DNA from: Aeromicrobium terrae
Lineage (GTDB): Bacteria; Actinomycetota; Actinomycetes; Propionibacteriales; Nocardioidaceae
NCBI RefSeq assembly: GCF_008039565.1
Contig: NZ_VDUX01000010.1
Coordinates: forward strand, 1-44,375
DNA length: 44,375 nucleotides
Reading direction: 5' to 3'
The notes beneath the pieces are model-generated. The model was not told the origin of the DNA. It did not search any database and saw only the letters and a program-made list of their open reading frames with translations. The translations under genes and the position numbers were made by a program. Below, piece after piece: positions 22,470-30,260 of the stretch. The first letter of the stretch is position 1; each line of letters begins with the position of its first letter.

Positions 22470-23461
22470 GCCCGCTCCTCGACCAGGCGCTCGGGCAGCC
22501 CGAGCGACGGGAACCGGTCGGCACCGAAGATCGTGACGTCGGTGATCGCGCCGCCGACGATCCGCAGCACGTCGAGGGTCAGCGCCGTGAACGCGTTCTC
22601 CTGCTCGCTCCACAGGTAGAAGGCGACCGCCGGCTGCCGGTTCACCGCGGTCGGAACGCCGCGAAGCCCCTCGAGGCTGGTGAATCCGTCCGCGACCCAG
22701 TCGGCCAGGACGGCGTCGCGGCCGAGCCGGACCCCCGGCGTCGGCGGCATCGCGCTGCGCACGTCGTGCCGCAGCATCGACGTGATGCGGTCCAGGTCGG
22801 TGGCCACCGTGGCGTCGGTGAACCGGCGCACCAGCTCGCGCGCCTCGGCACCTTCGTCACCGTCGGTCCAGTCCTGCCGCTCGGTCGGCAGGTGCTCCCG
22901 GAGCCCGGCCCGGGCTCGCTGCAGGGCGCTGTTCACCGAGTTCACCGAGTCACCGAGCAGCTCCGCGACGTCCTTCGCCGGCCAGCCGACGACGTCGCGC
23001 AGGATCAGCACGGCCCGCGGTCGCGGAGCGAGGTGCTGGACCGCGGCCAGGTACGCGAGCTCGATGGTCTCTCGCGCGACGGCGACGCTCTCCGGCTCGT
23101 CGGCCTCGTCCGCCGGCAGCTCGTCGAGCAGCCGGTCCGGGTACGGCTGGAGCCACGGCACCTCACCGCCGGACGCGGGCTGCGGTCGACGCGTGGCGAG
23201 CAGGTCGAGACAGGTGTTCGTGGCGATGCGGTAGAGCCAGGCCCGGAACGTCGACCGACCCTCGAAGGTGGCCCGCTTCCGCCACGCACGCAGAAGCGTC
23301 TCCTGCACGGCGTCCTCGGCGTCCTCGAACGAGCCGAGCATCCGGTAGCAGTGCACGTGCAGCTCGCGCCGGTGGCGGTCGGCCAGTCCGGCAAAGGTCG
23401 GCTCGTCGACCGTGCCCAGGTCGCCCACGACCAGCTCCTCCCGCCGCGTGTCCGTCATCAT
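22466..23461 (-). CDS. ECF sigma factor with C-terminal SnoaL-like domain
   Basis: RNA polymerase sigma factor of 331 residues. Region 2 is seen in HVHCYRMLGSFEDAEDAVQE and TFEGRSTFRAWLYRIATN, and region 4 in LPPRQRAV-like HLAPRPRAVLILRDVVGW, then AELLGDSVNSVNSALQRAR. The C-terminal 130 residues form a SnoaL/NTF2-like domain (DLDRITSMLRHDVRSAMPP, AFYLWSEQENAFTALTLDV), as in the SigG/SigX5 type that lacks a classical anti-sigma factor. The extra domain is thought to modulate activity. Two adjacent ATGs open the gene; the first has AAAGGA upstream. It is downstream of dnaB on the same strand beyond a hairpin and coupled to the DUF6069-like gene. Confidence 0.92.
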   Translation of the reverse strand: MMTDTRREELVVGDLGTVDEPTFAGLADRHRRELHVHCYRMLGSFEDAEDAVQETLLRAWRKRATFEGRSTFRAWLYRIATNTCLDLLATRRPQPASGGEVPWLQPYPDRLLDELPADEADEPESVAVARETIELAYLAAVQHLAPRPRAVLILRDVVGWPAKDVAELLGDSVNSVNSALQRARAGLREHLPTERQDWTDGDEGAEARELVRRFTDATVATDLDRITSMLRHDVRSAMPPTPGVRLGRDAVLADWVADGFTSLEGLRGVPTAVNRQPAVAFYLWSEQENAFTALTLDVLRIVGGAITDVTIFGADRFPSLGLPERLVEERA

Positions 23462-23474
23462 CGCGTGATCCTTT

Positions 23475-23502
23475 CGTCGCCGTCACAGGTATGACGGCGA
23501 CG
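23475..23502 (-). terminator. Hairpin between dnaB and the ECF sigma gene
   Basis: CGTCGCCGTCA and TGACGGCGACG form a perfect 11-bp stem with a 6-base loop. On the minus strand it follows the dnaB stop by about 40 bases and precedes the sigma-gene start by about 13, and it is followed by AAAGG and not a U tract. It may end dnaB transcription or shape the 5' leader of the sigma-factor message. Confidence 0.5.
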
Positions 23503-23543
23503 AGCGGGGAAACTCATCACTGCGCCGGACGCGGCGCGGGGAC

Positions 23544-24959
23544 TCAGCCGTAGAAGTCGCCGGCGGCGGCACCGGCGGAGGCGTCGGACTGGCGCGTCAT
23601 GGGCATGAAGCGCGAGTAGTGGCCCTGGAACACCGTGGTGACGACGCTGGTGGGGCCGGAGCGGTTCTTGGCCAGGATGAGGTCGGCCTCGCCGGGTCGC
23701 TCGGACTCGCCGCCGTCGTGCATGTCGGGCCGGTTGAGCAGCAGCACGATGTCGGCGTCCTGCTCGATGGATCCGGACTCGCGGAGGTCGGAGAGCTGCG
23801 GCCGCTTGTCGGTGCGCTGCTCCGAACCACGGTTCAGCTGGCTGATGGCCACCACGGGGACCTCGAGCTCCTTGGCGAGCAGCTTGATCTGGCGGGAGAA
23901 CTCCGAGACCTCGACCTGGCGGTTCTCCACCCGCTTGCCCGACGTCATCAGCTGGAGGTAGTCGATGACCAGCAGGCCGAGCCCGTGCTGCTTCTTGATC
24001 CGCCGGGCCTTGGACCGGATCTCCGGCATGGTCATGTTGGGCGAGTCGTCGATGGTGATGGGCGCGCTGTTCACCTTGGCCATCACGCGGCTGACGCTCG
24101 ACCAGTCGGCGTCGGACATGCCGCCGCTGCTGCGCATGTGGTGGATGTTGACCTTGGCCTCGGCCGAGAGCAGACGCATGGCGATCTCGGCGCCCGTCAT
24201 CTCCAGGCTGAAGATGGCGGACGGGACGTCCTGCTTGATGGAGGCGGCGCGGCAGAAGTCGAGGCCGAGCGTGGACTTGCCGACGCCGGGTCGGGCGGCG
24301 ACGACGATCATCTGGCCGGGCCGGAAGCCGGTGGTGAGGCGGTCCAGGTCCGGGAAGCCGGACTCCAGGCCGGCGAGCTCGCCGACGCGGGTCTGGATGG
24401 CGTCGATCTCCTGGATGGTCTCCGGGAGGAGCTCGCCGATGACGCGGTAGTCCTCGCCGGCCGACGAGCCGTCGACGTCGAGCACCTCGGCGTGGGCGCG
24501 GTCGACGATCTCGGCGATCTCGCCCTGCTCGGACCAGCCGTACCCGGCGATCTTCTGCCCGACCTCGATGAGGCGGCGCAGGATGGCCTTCTCGCGGACG
24601 ATCTCGGCGTAGAAGTCGGCGTTGGACGCGATGGGGACGCCCGCCACCAGCGTGTGGAGGTATGGCGCACCGCCGACCCGAGCCAGCTCGCCCTGGCGCT
24701 GGAGCTCGGCGGCGACGGTGATGGCGTCGGCCGGCTCGCCGCGCGAGGCGAGGTCGACGATGGTGTCGAAGATGGTCTCGTGCGCGGGGCGGTAGAAGTC
24801 GCGGCCCTGGAGGACGTCGGAGGCCGGGTCGATGGCCTGCTTCGACAGGAGCATGGCGCCGAGGACGCTCTGCTCCGCCGCCAGGTCCTGCGGAGGAACC
24901 CGGGCCGAGCCGTCGTGGTCGGGCTCGGCGCCCGCCGCGTAGAGATCCGCGACACTCAC
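23544..24959 (-). CDS. dnaB: Replicative DNA helicase DnaB
   Basis: Hexameric helicase of 471 residues that unwinds DNA ahead of the replisome. The N-terminal domain starts PPQDLAAEQSVLGAMLLS; the RecA-like domain has Walker A ARPGVGKST, the IFSLEM and DDSPNMTM segments, Walker B LLVIDYLQLM and the arginine-finger region ISQLNRGSEQRTDKRP. Mycobacterial DnaB often carries an intein; none is present here. GTG at 24959 has GAGAGGAGG nine bases upstream and is my choice. An ATG at 24980 has TAGCGT seven bases upstream and would be leaderless, so the message may begin there. The -10 lies in a small palindrome, CAGGACGC-TAG-GCGTCCTG. Confidence 0.96.
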   Translation of the reverse strand: MSVADLYAAGAEPDHDGSARVPPQDLAAEQSVLGAMLLSKQAIDPASDVLQGRDFYRPAHETIFDTIVDLASRGEPADAITVAAELQRQGELARVGGAPYLHTLVAGVPIASNADFYAEIVREKAILRRLIEVGQKIAGYGWSEQGEIAEIVDRAHAEVLDVDGSSAGEDYRVIGELLPETIQEIDAIQTRVGELAGLESGFPDLDRLTTGFRPGQMIVVAARPGVGKSTLGLDFCRAASIKQDVPSAIFSLEMTGAEIAMRLLSAEAKVNIHHMRSSGGMSDADWSSVSRVMAKVNSAPITIDDSPNMTMPEIRSKARRIKKQHGLGLLVIDYLQLMTSGKRVENRQVEVSEFSRQIKLLAKELEVPVVAISQLNRGSEQRTDKRPQLSDLRESGSIEQDADIVLLLNRPDMHDGGESERPGEADLILAKNRSGPTSVVTTVFQGHYSRFMPMTRQSDASAGAAAGDFYG

Positions 24960-25010
24960 GAGCTCGGTCCTCCTCTCCATGCACAGGACGCTAGGCGTCC
25001 TGACTGACAT

Positions 25011-25336
25011 TTCCCCCTGGCGACGTACGCCCGACGCACGACACTAGGTCCGCTCGGGGCCTGGGCTGAAGACGCCGGTGCACAAGGGGTGTGTGCAACG
25101 CTGGGTCGGCCCGTGGAAAACCCCGGCCAGGATGTGCACAGCACGTGGACCCAGCTGTGGACAGACATCGTTCCGACTTGGCCACATGGGTTCTGACCTG
25201 CGGAGATGCGCTCCACATGATGTGGAGCCAAGAAAGTTCGCGATGATCTCAGCGGGCGGACGCCGCGGGATCGACGTGTCGACTTCTCGACCGGTTTCCA
25301 CAGGCGTTCCGAGGGCCCGGGTGGTTGTCTGGACGC
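25011..25336. other. Divergent intergenic region with clustered TCCACA motifs
   Basis: This 326-base stretch upstream of dnaB has no credible gene. It is richer in A/T than its surroundings and contains several sequences close to the DnaA box TTGTCCACA: CCGTGGAAAA (25111), TGTGCACA (25133), CTGTGGACAG (25155), GTTTCCACA (25294), and the perfect palindrome GCTCCACATGATGTGGAGC (25210-25228) with two inverted TCCACA cores. Chance matches of this quality are possible and no AT-rich unwinding region is seen. Confidence 0.45.
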
Positions 25337-26038
25337 ATGGACACCCTCGAGTACGCGCCCGGCCGGGCCGTCGACGTCCACCCGGGCGGCACCCGCGGCC
25401 ACGTGCTGGTCTGGCACGGTCGCGGGCCGAACCAGCGGCCCGCGCTCGTCACGCTCGGGGCGCTCGTCGCCGAGCACGGCCTCACCGTCGTGGTGCCCGA
25501 CTGGAGCTCCGAGGAGCGCGACGGCGGACGGTCCGAGCTGCTGGCGTCGCTGCGGTTCACTCGTGACCTGATGGAGCGCGACGGGGCGGACCCGGACGCG
25601 CTCACCCTCGTCGGCTGGTCGCTCGGCGGGGCCGCGGCCGTCGGCGTCACCTTCGCCACCGACCGGCTCGGCGTGGGCGTGGCTCACGTCGTCGGCCTCG
25701 GCAACGGTGGCTACCGCGGTGACGAGCCGATCTCGGGCGGACCGATCCCGGCCGAGGTGCCGCGCGACGTCGACCGCCCGCCCTTCACCCTCCTCCACGG
25801 CGTCGCCGACGACATCGCGCCCGTGGCGGGTGCTCGCGCGTTCGCCCAGCAGCTGGAGCAGCAGGACTGGCCGGTCGAGCTCGTCGAGCTGCCCACCGAC
25901 CACTGGGGCATCGTCGGCACCACCTACGACGCGGCCACCGACGTCTGCTCGCCGGCCGACGACGACGCCACCCGCCGCGTGGTGCAGGACGTGGCCGACC
26001 GGATCGCGGCGGCGGCGCTCAGTCGCGCGTCGCGCTGA
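25337..26038 (+). CDS. Alpha/beta-hydrolase
   Basis: Protein of 233 residues with the alpha/beta-hydrolase fold. The nucleophile elbow is GWSLGG (Ser95), the acid is Asp158 or Asp159 in HGVADDIAP, and the base His189 is in PTDHWG. The oxyanion region VLVWHGRGPNQR follows the first strand. There is no signal peptide, so it acts in the cytoplasm. The substrate is unknown; the compact size and DDIAP motif resemble dienelactone-hydrolase-like or BAAT-like esterases. ATG at 25337 has no clear Shine-Dalgarno and TTGTCT six bases upstream. The last 20 bases overlap the convergent solute-binding-protein gene. Confidence 0.85.
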   Translation: MDTLEYAPGRAVDVHPGGTRGHVLVWHGRGPNQRPALVTLGALVAEHGLTVVVPDWSSEERDGGRSELLASLRFTRDLMERDGADPDALTLVGWSLGGAAAVGVTFATDRLGVGVAHVVGLGNGGYRGDEPISGGPIPAEVPRDVDRPPFTLLHGVADDIAPVAGARAFAQQLEQQDWPVELVELPTDHWGIVGTTYDAATDVCSPADDDATRRVVQDVADRIAAAALSRASR

Positions 26039-27725
26039 AGCCGGCCCGTGTGTAGTCGGGCTGCTCGAACGTCGCGGCGCCGTAGTTGACCACGCCGGGC
26101 CGCACCACCATCACCGTGGGCACGACCGCGAGCGGCAGGACGACCGCGGCGTCGTCGAGGCGGCCGTCGAGCTTCTTCACGAGCGCGGCCTGCTTCTCCC
26201 GGTCCAGCTCCTCCGAGGCGTCGGACCACAGCGGGTTGAGCGACTTGGGCGTGACTCCCGTGTAGTTCTGGGGCGAGTCGATCGGGCGGAACCGGGGCTC
26301 GGCGGTCTCGACCGGGAACGGCGAGCCCGACCACGTGAACGTGACCAGGTCGAAGTCGAGCGGCACGACGGTGCCGGCGAAGAAGGTCTCCCCGTCGACG
26401 GTCGGCGTCTCCACGGTGATGCCGATCTTGGCCAGGTCGGTGACGATCCGACGAGCCCGGGCCGTGGCCGTGGGCGTCTCGGACGGGACGGGCATCGTCA
26501 GGGTGAGCGGGCGGCCCTTCTTGAGCGCCTTGCCGTTCTCGAACGTGTAGCCGGCCTTCAGCAGGAGCGCCTCCGCCCCCTTGCGGTCGGGCTTCGGAGC
26601 CTTCCCTTCCGGGTACCCGGGCTGGACCGGCAGGAGCACGTGGCTCAGCATCGGCAGCCCCGGAGCGTTCACACCGGCTCCCACCGACGCCGCGGCGGCC
26701 GGCCGGTCCAAGGCCTTCGCCACGGCTCGACGGACGTCGACGTCACGCAGCGGGCCGCGCCCGCCGTTGAGCGTGAGGTGCGTCCACTCGCTGCCGGAGG
26801 CGCGCTGCACCGACCCCTTGCCCGTGACCGACCGGTACGTGGAGGAGTCGACGCGCACGACGTCGAGCTCGCCGGCCACGAACGCCGCCGCCTGCACCTG
26901 CGGCGTGGCGATGCGCCAGACGATCCGCTCCAGCTTCGGCTTGGCGCCCCACCACTTCGGGTTGCGGGTCTCCTCGACCGTGCCGGTCTTCTCGTCGATG
27001 GACGACACCGTGAACGGACCGTTCGACGAGACCGCCTTGTCGCGGAAGCCCTCGTTGAACAGCTGGGGCGACGTCGACACGTTCTCGGCCAGGCGCGGGT
27101 ACACGTACTTCGGCCAGTCGGACCGCTGCTCGTCGAACGTGATCGTGTACCGGAAGTCGCCGTCGGGCTCGACGGACTCGATGTCGTCCCACCCGTCGGT
27201 GCTCGCCACCTGCAGACCGGGGACCTGGCCGCTCATCGCTCGCCAGAACGCGACCATGTCGGCGGCCGTGATGGAGGATCCGCCCTCCCAGACCGCCTTC
27301 GTGTTGAGCTCGACCTCGACCGTCAGCGGGTCCTCCTCGACGACGCGCACCGAGCGCGCGTAGTCGCGGTCGACGGTCCAGCCGCCGTCGGCGGTGATCC
27401 GGACCGCTCCACCCGTGGTGGGACCCAGCAGCGTCGCGGCGTCGGGGGTGGCGCCGTCGGCCTGCACCGGGTTGAAGTTGCTCGGCAGCGACGCGACTGC
27501 CAGCCGGAGCGTGCCGCCGTCCCGCACCTGGGCCGGAGGGGCCTTCACCCATGCCGTGGCCGGCAGGGCCCGGCTGACACGTCCGCCGCCCTCACCGTCG
27601 TCCATCCGGTCGAGCAGCACCCGGCCGCCCAGGACCCCCGCCACGACGACGGCGAGCGCGAGCACGCCGAAGCCGATCCGGAACAGGGTCCGGTGCATGT
27701 AGTAGACGACGCGGAGTCGATGCAT
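26019..27725 (-). CDS. ABC-type peptide/nickel family 5 solute-binding protein
   Basis: Extracytoplasmic protein of about 568 residues. A membrane anchor (IGFGVLALAVVVAGVLGG) follows the N-terminal basic segment, and there is no lipobox Cys, which is unusual for the family. The SBP family 5 pattern follows: GGTLRLAVASLPSNFNPVQA, ADMVAFWRAM, NPKWWGAKPKLERIVWR, DVRRAVAKALDR and LLLKAGY. It would bind oligopeptides or a related ligand. No permease or ATPase genes are next to it, so it is an orphan or recruits a distant transporter. The start is uncertain: ATG 27725 or ATG 27698, neither with a ribosome binding site. The C-terminal end overlaps the convergent hydrolase. Confidence 0.85.
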   Translation of the reverse strand: MHRLRVVYYMHRTLFRIGFGVLALAVVVAGVLGGRVLLDRMDDGEGGGRVSRALPATAWVKAPPAQVRDGGTLRLAVASLPSNFNPVQADGATPDAATLLGPTTGGAVRITADGGWTVDRDYARSVRVVEEDPLTVEVELNTKAVWEGGSSITAADMVAFWRAMSGQVPGLQVASTDGWDDIESVEPDGDFRYTITFDEQRSDWPKYVYPRLAENVSTSPQLFNEGFRDKAVSSNGPFTVSSIDEKTGTVEETRNPKWWGAKPKLERIVWRIATPQVQAAAFVAGELDVVRVDSSTYRSVTGKGSVQRASGSEWTHLTLNGGRGPLRDVDVRRAVAKALDRPAAAASVGAGVNAPGLPMLSHVLLPVQPGYPEGKAPKPDRKGAEALLLKAGYTFENGKALKKGRPLTLTMPVPSETPTATARARRIVTDLAKIGITVETPTVDGETFFAGTVVPLDFDLVTFTWSGSPFPVETAEPRFRPIDSPQNYTGVTPKSLNPLWSDASEELDREKQAALVKKLDGRLDDAAVVLPLAVVPTVMVVRPGVVNYGAATFEQPDYTRAGFSATRD

Positions 27726-27750
27726 GGGAGTGGGAGTGTCCGAGGACGAC

Positions 27751-27780
27751 AAAGGGCCCGGAAGAACTCCCCCCGGGCCC
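27751..27780 (-). terminator. Intrinsic terminator after rplI
   Basis: On the minus strand GGGCCCGG pairs with CCGGGCCC across an 11-base loop and the stem is followed by TTTG. It lies 16 bases after the rplI stop and so ends the rpsF-ssb-rpsR-rplI operon, isolating it from the solute-binding-protein gene. Confidence 0.8.
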
Positions 27781-27795
27781 CGTGTCGAACGGGAT

Positions 27796-28242
27796 CTACT
27801 TGCCGGCCACCACGTTGAGCCGCACCTGCGCGCGGACCTCGGGGTGGACACGGACGGCGACGTCGTGCGCGCCGAGCGTCTTGATCGGGTTGCCGACCTC
27901 GATGCGACGCTTGTCGACCGTGACACCCGTCGCGGCGAGCGCGTCGGCGATGTCGGAGACGGTGACGGCGCCGAACAGGCGGCCGGACTCGCCGGCGCGG
28001 ACGCTCACGTTGACCGCCTCGGCCTCGAGCCGGCCCTTGATCTGCTGGGCCTCCTCGAGGTCGTGCACGGCGTGCGCGGCGCGGGCGGCCTTGATGGACT
28101 CGACCTGCTTGGCCCCGCCCTTCGTCCAGCGGATGGCGAAGTTGCGCGGGAGCAGGAAGTTGCGGCCGTAGCCGTCCTTGACGTCGACGATGTCGCCGGG
28201 TTCACCGAGGTTCGTGACCTCGTGCGTGAGGATGAGCTTCAT
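27796..28242 (-). CDS. rplI: 50S ribosomal protein L9
   Basis: Full-length L9 of 148 residues. The N-terminal rRNA-binding domain [20 protein letters not shown] with [16 protein letters not shown] is nearly invariant; a long connecting helix ([20 protein letters not shown]) joins it to the C-terminal domain ([18 protein letters not shown]). L9 binds 23S rRNA at the base of the L1 stalk and affects translational fidelity. It follows rpsR after 11 bases and is the last gene of the operon before the terminator at 27751-27780. Confidence 0.97.
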   Translation of the reverse strand: MKLILTHEVTNLGEPGDIVDVKDGYGRNFLLPRNFAIRWTKGGAKQVESIKAARAAHAVHDLEEAQQIKGRLEAEAVNVSVRAGESGRLFGAVTVSDIADALAATGVTVDKRRIEVGNPIKTLGAHDVAVRVHPEVRAQVRLNVVAGK

Positions 28243-28253
28243 GCGTCCTGCTT

Positions 28254-28490
28254 TCAGCGGTTGCTCGAGGTGTAGGGCAACAGCGCCATCTCGCGGGCGT
28301 TCTTGATGGCCTTGGCGATGAGGCGCTGCTCCTGGACGGTGACACCGGTGACCCGGCGGGCGCGGATCTTGCCGCGGTCGGAGATGAACTTGCGCAGCAG
28401 CGCGGTGTCCTTGTAGTCGATCGTGGTGACGCCGGCGGCCGCGAGCGGGTTGCTCTTCTTCTTCGGCTTCCGGACTACGGGCTTGGGCAT
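28254..28490 (-). CDS. rpsR: 30S ribosomal protein S18, zinc-free form
   Basis: S18 of 78 residues with the conserved core [30 protein letters not shown] and [11 protein letters not shown]. The N-terminal Cys ligands of the zinc-binding C+ form (usually CxFC after the basic stretch) are absent: [19 protein letters not shown] contains none. It is therefore a C- type protein encoded in the main rpsF-ssb operon, where mycobacteria and streptomycetes carry the C+ type. The start has GGAG six bases upstream. A family A repeat separates it from ssb. S18 binds S6 on the 30S platform. Confidence 0.96.
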   Translation of the reverse strand: MPKPVVRKPKKKSNPLAAAGVTTIDYKDTALLRKFISDRGKIRARRVTGVTVQEQRLIAKAIKNAREMALLPYTSSNR

Positions 28491-28511
28491 TGCTTACTCC
28501 TTGTGGAATGT

Positions 28512-28553
28512 GGTCTCGATACGCCGCTCGTTCCTCGCGGCTACTCGACCACC
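28512..28553. repeat. Family A repeat, single copy between ssb and rpsR
   Basis: GGTCTCGATACGCCGCTCG followed by TTCCTCGCGGCTACTCGACCACC is a single half-element. Its inner GCCGC and GCGGC can pair. It sits inside a ribosomal-protein operon, 11 bases after the ssb stop and 21 bases before the rpsR start codon, close to the rpsR ribosome binding site. Confidence 0.75.
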
Positions 28554-28564
28554 GAAAATTTGTG

Positions 28565-29086
28565 TCAGAAGGGGGGCTCTTCGGTGGAGCCGCCGCCACC
28601 CCAGGCGTCGTTACCGCCGGACTGCTGCGGTGCGGCCGGCTGCTGGCCGCCCCAGGCGCTGGCGTTGCCGCCGCCGCCCTGGCCGCCACCGAAGTCGCCG
28701 CCGCCACCGCCACCGCCGCCGCGGCTGGTCTTGGTGACCTTGGCCGTGGCGAACCGCAGCGAGGGGCCGACCTCGTAGACGTTCATCTCGACGCTCGTGC
28801 CCTTGGAACCGTCCTGACGCTCGTAGTTCCGGATGTTCAGGGCGCCGTGCACGATGACCTGCTGGCCCTTCTGCAGGGACTCCGCGACGTTCTCGGCGAT
28901 CTGGCGCCAGACGGAGCACCGGATGAACAGCGGCGTGCCGTCCTTCCACTCGTTGGTCTGCCGGTCGAACGTGCGAGGCGTCGAGGCCACGGTGAAGTTC
29001 GCCACCGGCGCACCGGAGGGGGTGAACTTCAGCTCGGGGTCGTCGGTGAGGTTTCCGATGACGGTGATGACGGTCTCGCCTGCCAT
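28565..29086 (-). CDS. ssb: Single-stranded DNA-binding protein
   Basis: SSB of 173 residues. The OB fold covers about residues 1-112 ([51 protein letters not shown]). A flexible Gly-rich linker containing a run of eight Gly and several Gln follows, and the protein ends STEEPPF, the acidic tip that recruits partner proteins. It coats single-stranded DNA in replication and repair. The ATG is preceded by GAAAGG. It lies between rpsF and rpsR, the order conserved in most bacteria. Confidence 0.97.
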   Translation of the reverse strand: MAGETVITVIGNLTDDPELKFTPSGAPVANFTVASTPRTFDRQTNEWKDGTPLFIRCSVWRQIAENVAESLQKGQQVIVHGALNIRNYERQDGSKGTSVEMNVYEVGPSLRFATAKVTKTSRGGGGGGGGDFGGGQGGGGNASAWGGQQPAAPQQSGGNDAWGGGGSTEEPPF

Positions 29087-29143
29087 GAGAGTGCCTTTCG
29101 AAGGGGCCGTTCTGGGTGGTCGGTCTTCAGTGAACCGCAGGGC

Positions 29144-29169
29144 GTGGACATGTGCGAGCAGATGTCCAC
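29144..29169. promoter_or_regulatory. Inverted repeat between rpsF and ssb
   Basis: GTGGACAT and ATGTCCAC are perfect 8-base inverted arms around a 10-base spacer, in the 99-base gap between rpsF and ssb. It could be an operator or a pair of DnaA-like half-sites (each contains TCCAC). No LexA-type box was recognised. Its position suggests separate control of ssb within the operon. Confidence 0.4.
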
Positions 29170-29185
29170 ACGACTGGCGCGGTCC

Positions 29186-29482
29186 TTACTTCACGTCGGG
29201 ACGCGTGACCTTGGTGCGGACGACCGACTCGTTCAGCGTGAGCTGACGGTCGAGCTCCTTGACGGTCGTGGGCTCGGCGGTGAGCTGGACGACGGCGTAG
29301 ATGCCCTCGGCCTTCTTGTTGATCTCGTAGGCCAGCCGGCGCTTGCCCCAGACGTCGACCTCCTCGATCGAGCCGCCGTCCTGGCGAACCACGTTGAGGT
29401 AGGTGTCGAGACTCGGAGCGACCGTGCGCTCATCGAGGTCGGGGTCGAGGATGACCATCACTTCGTACTGACGCAACGACAA
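29186..29482 (-). CDS. rpsF: 30S ribosomal protein S6
   Basis: S6 of 98 residues with the family pattern [37 protein letters not shown] and [10 protein letters not shown]. It pairs with S18 on the 30S platform. The start is TTG, which is rare for a ribosomal protein, with GGAGGG seven bases upstream; the next in-frame TTG two codons later is less well placed. It heads the operon rpsF-ssb-rpsR-rplI, has its own promoter (TAGACT at 29563-29558) and a leader with a possible S6:S18-binding hairpin. Confidence 0.96.
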   Translation of the reverse strand: MSLRQYEVMVILDPDLDERTVAPSLDTYLNVVRQDGGSIEEVDVWGKRRLAYEINKKAEGIYAVVQLTAEPTTVKELDRQLTLNESVVRTKVTRPDVK

Positions 29483-29563
29483 CGTGCGCCCTCCTTCGGT
29501 CTGAACGGCTACGGACGGTCCGCAGCAGGAGAGAGATGCCCTTCGGGCAACCGGGCGAGTCTA
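29483..29563 (-). promoter_or_regulatory. rpsF promoter and leader with candidate S6:S18-binding hairpin
   Basis: TAGACT (29563-29558) is a -10, predicting a start near 29551. The leader first contains a small hairpin TGCCCGAAGGGCA (29549-29537). Next comes GCTGCGG-ACCGT-CCGTAGC (29526-29508), a 7-bp stem whose loop holds CCG. A CCG loop is the key feature of the rpsF-leader RNA bound by the S6:S18 complex in many bacteria. The GGAGGG site and TTG start follow. The match rests on one short motif and so is tentative. Confidence 0.45.
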
Positions 29564-29589
29564 TCGGGGCCTGTCCTCCCGGTCCAAAT

Positions 29590-30087
29590 TCACAGGCCGG
29601 TCCGGCCGTCGATGCACTCGCGGAGGAGGTCGGCGTGGCCGAGGTGGCGGGCGTACTCCTCGACCATGTGGACGATGACGTCCCGGATCTCGGCGGGCTC
29701 GCCGTGGTGGTGGACGACGGTGTCGAAGTCCATGTCCTCGGACACCTCGCGGGCGTAGGCGACCTCGCGGTCCCACGCCTCCCAGGCCTCGGCGACGACG
29801 GCGTCGTCGGCGACCGCCTCGTCGAAGTCGACGTCGCGGACGTCGGCGCTCCAGAACGGGCGGGTGTCGGTGGACCCGCCGCCGATGCACTCGCGGAACC
29901 AGGTGTGCTCGACCTTGGCCATGTGCCGGACCAGCCCGAGCAGGGACAGCGTGGACGGCGGCACCGACCGCTGCGCCATCTGCCCTGCGTCGAGGTCCTC
30001 GCACTTGCGCTGCAGCGCGGCCCGGTAGTGGTCGAGGTACTCCAGCACCACGGGCTTCTCGCCGCTCGTGTACTCCTGTGTCGTCAT
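29590..30087 (-). CDS. DinB-superfamily DUF664 protein
   Basis: Helical protein of 165 residues resembling the DinB/DUF664 four-helix bundle, the superfamily that includes mycothiol- and bacillithiol-dependent transferases. Likely metal ligands are His in LVRHMAKVEHTWFR and the HLGH motif in EYARHLGHADLLRE. LLGLVRHMAKVE and AEIRDVIVHMVEEYARH are typical of DUF664. The substrate is unknown. I start at the ATG of MTTQEYTSG, with GGGGG just upstream; a longer frame opens six codons earlier. It lies between the multi-hairpin repeat and the rpsF promoter, on the same strand as both neighbours. Confidence 0.8.
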   Translation of the reverse strand: MTTQEYTSGEKPVVLEYLDHYRAALQRKCEDLDAGQMAQRSVPPSTLSLLGLVRHMAKVEHTWFRECIGGGSTDTRPFWSADVRDVDFDEAVADDAVVAEAWEAWDREVAYAREVSEDMDFDTVVHHHGEPAEIRDVIVHMVEEYARHLGHADLLRECIDGRTGL

Positions 30088-30136
30088 CCCCCGAGTCTCG
30101 CTCACCGACTCGCAGGAGGGTCACGCAGCCGTCTGC

Positions 30137-30255
30137 GGTTTACCAGGTTCAGTGGGTAAACCTGCACATCACACGGCAGATTTGCCGTGAGGTGTGCGTG
30201 TTTGCCATGTGACGTCCGCGCGGACCGTCGATTTGCCTACTGAACCTGGTAAACC
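30137..30255. repeat. Multi-hairpin palindromic element of 119 bp
   Basis: Terminal arms of 25 bases are inverted copies with 22 matches (GGTTTACCAGGTTCAGT at the left, ACTGAACCTGGTAAACC at the right). The left arm alone also folds (GGTTTACC with GGTAAACC). Inside are a second stem-loop (TGCACATCACACGGCA with TGCCGTGAGGTGTGCG around GATT) and a perfect palindrome GTCCGCGCGGAC. Base composition is less GC-rich than neighbouring genes. No target duplication is visible. It lies between the aldo/keto reductase and DUF664 genes and resembles a MITE or REP-type element. Confidence 0.75.
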
Positions 30256-30260
30256 TCCGG

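Noticed and set aside
22223..23494. Plus-strand frame across the DUF6069-like and sigma-factor genes
   Set aside because: It is antisense to clear sigma regions 2 and 4 and has a shadow composition.
23544..24959. An intein in DnaB, as in mycobacteria
   Set aside because: The Walker A and following motifs are contiguous, and the length is that of an intein-free helicase.
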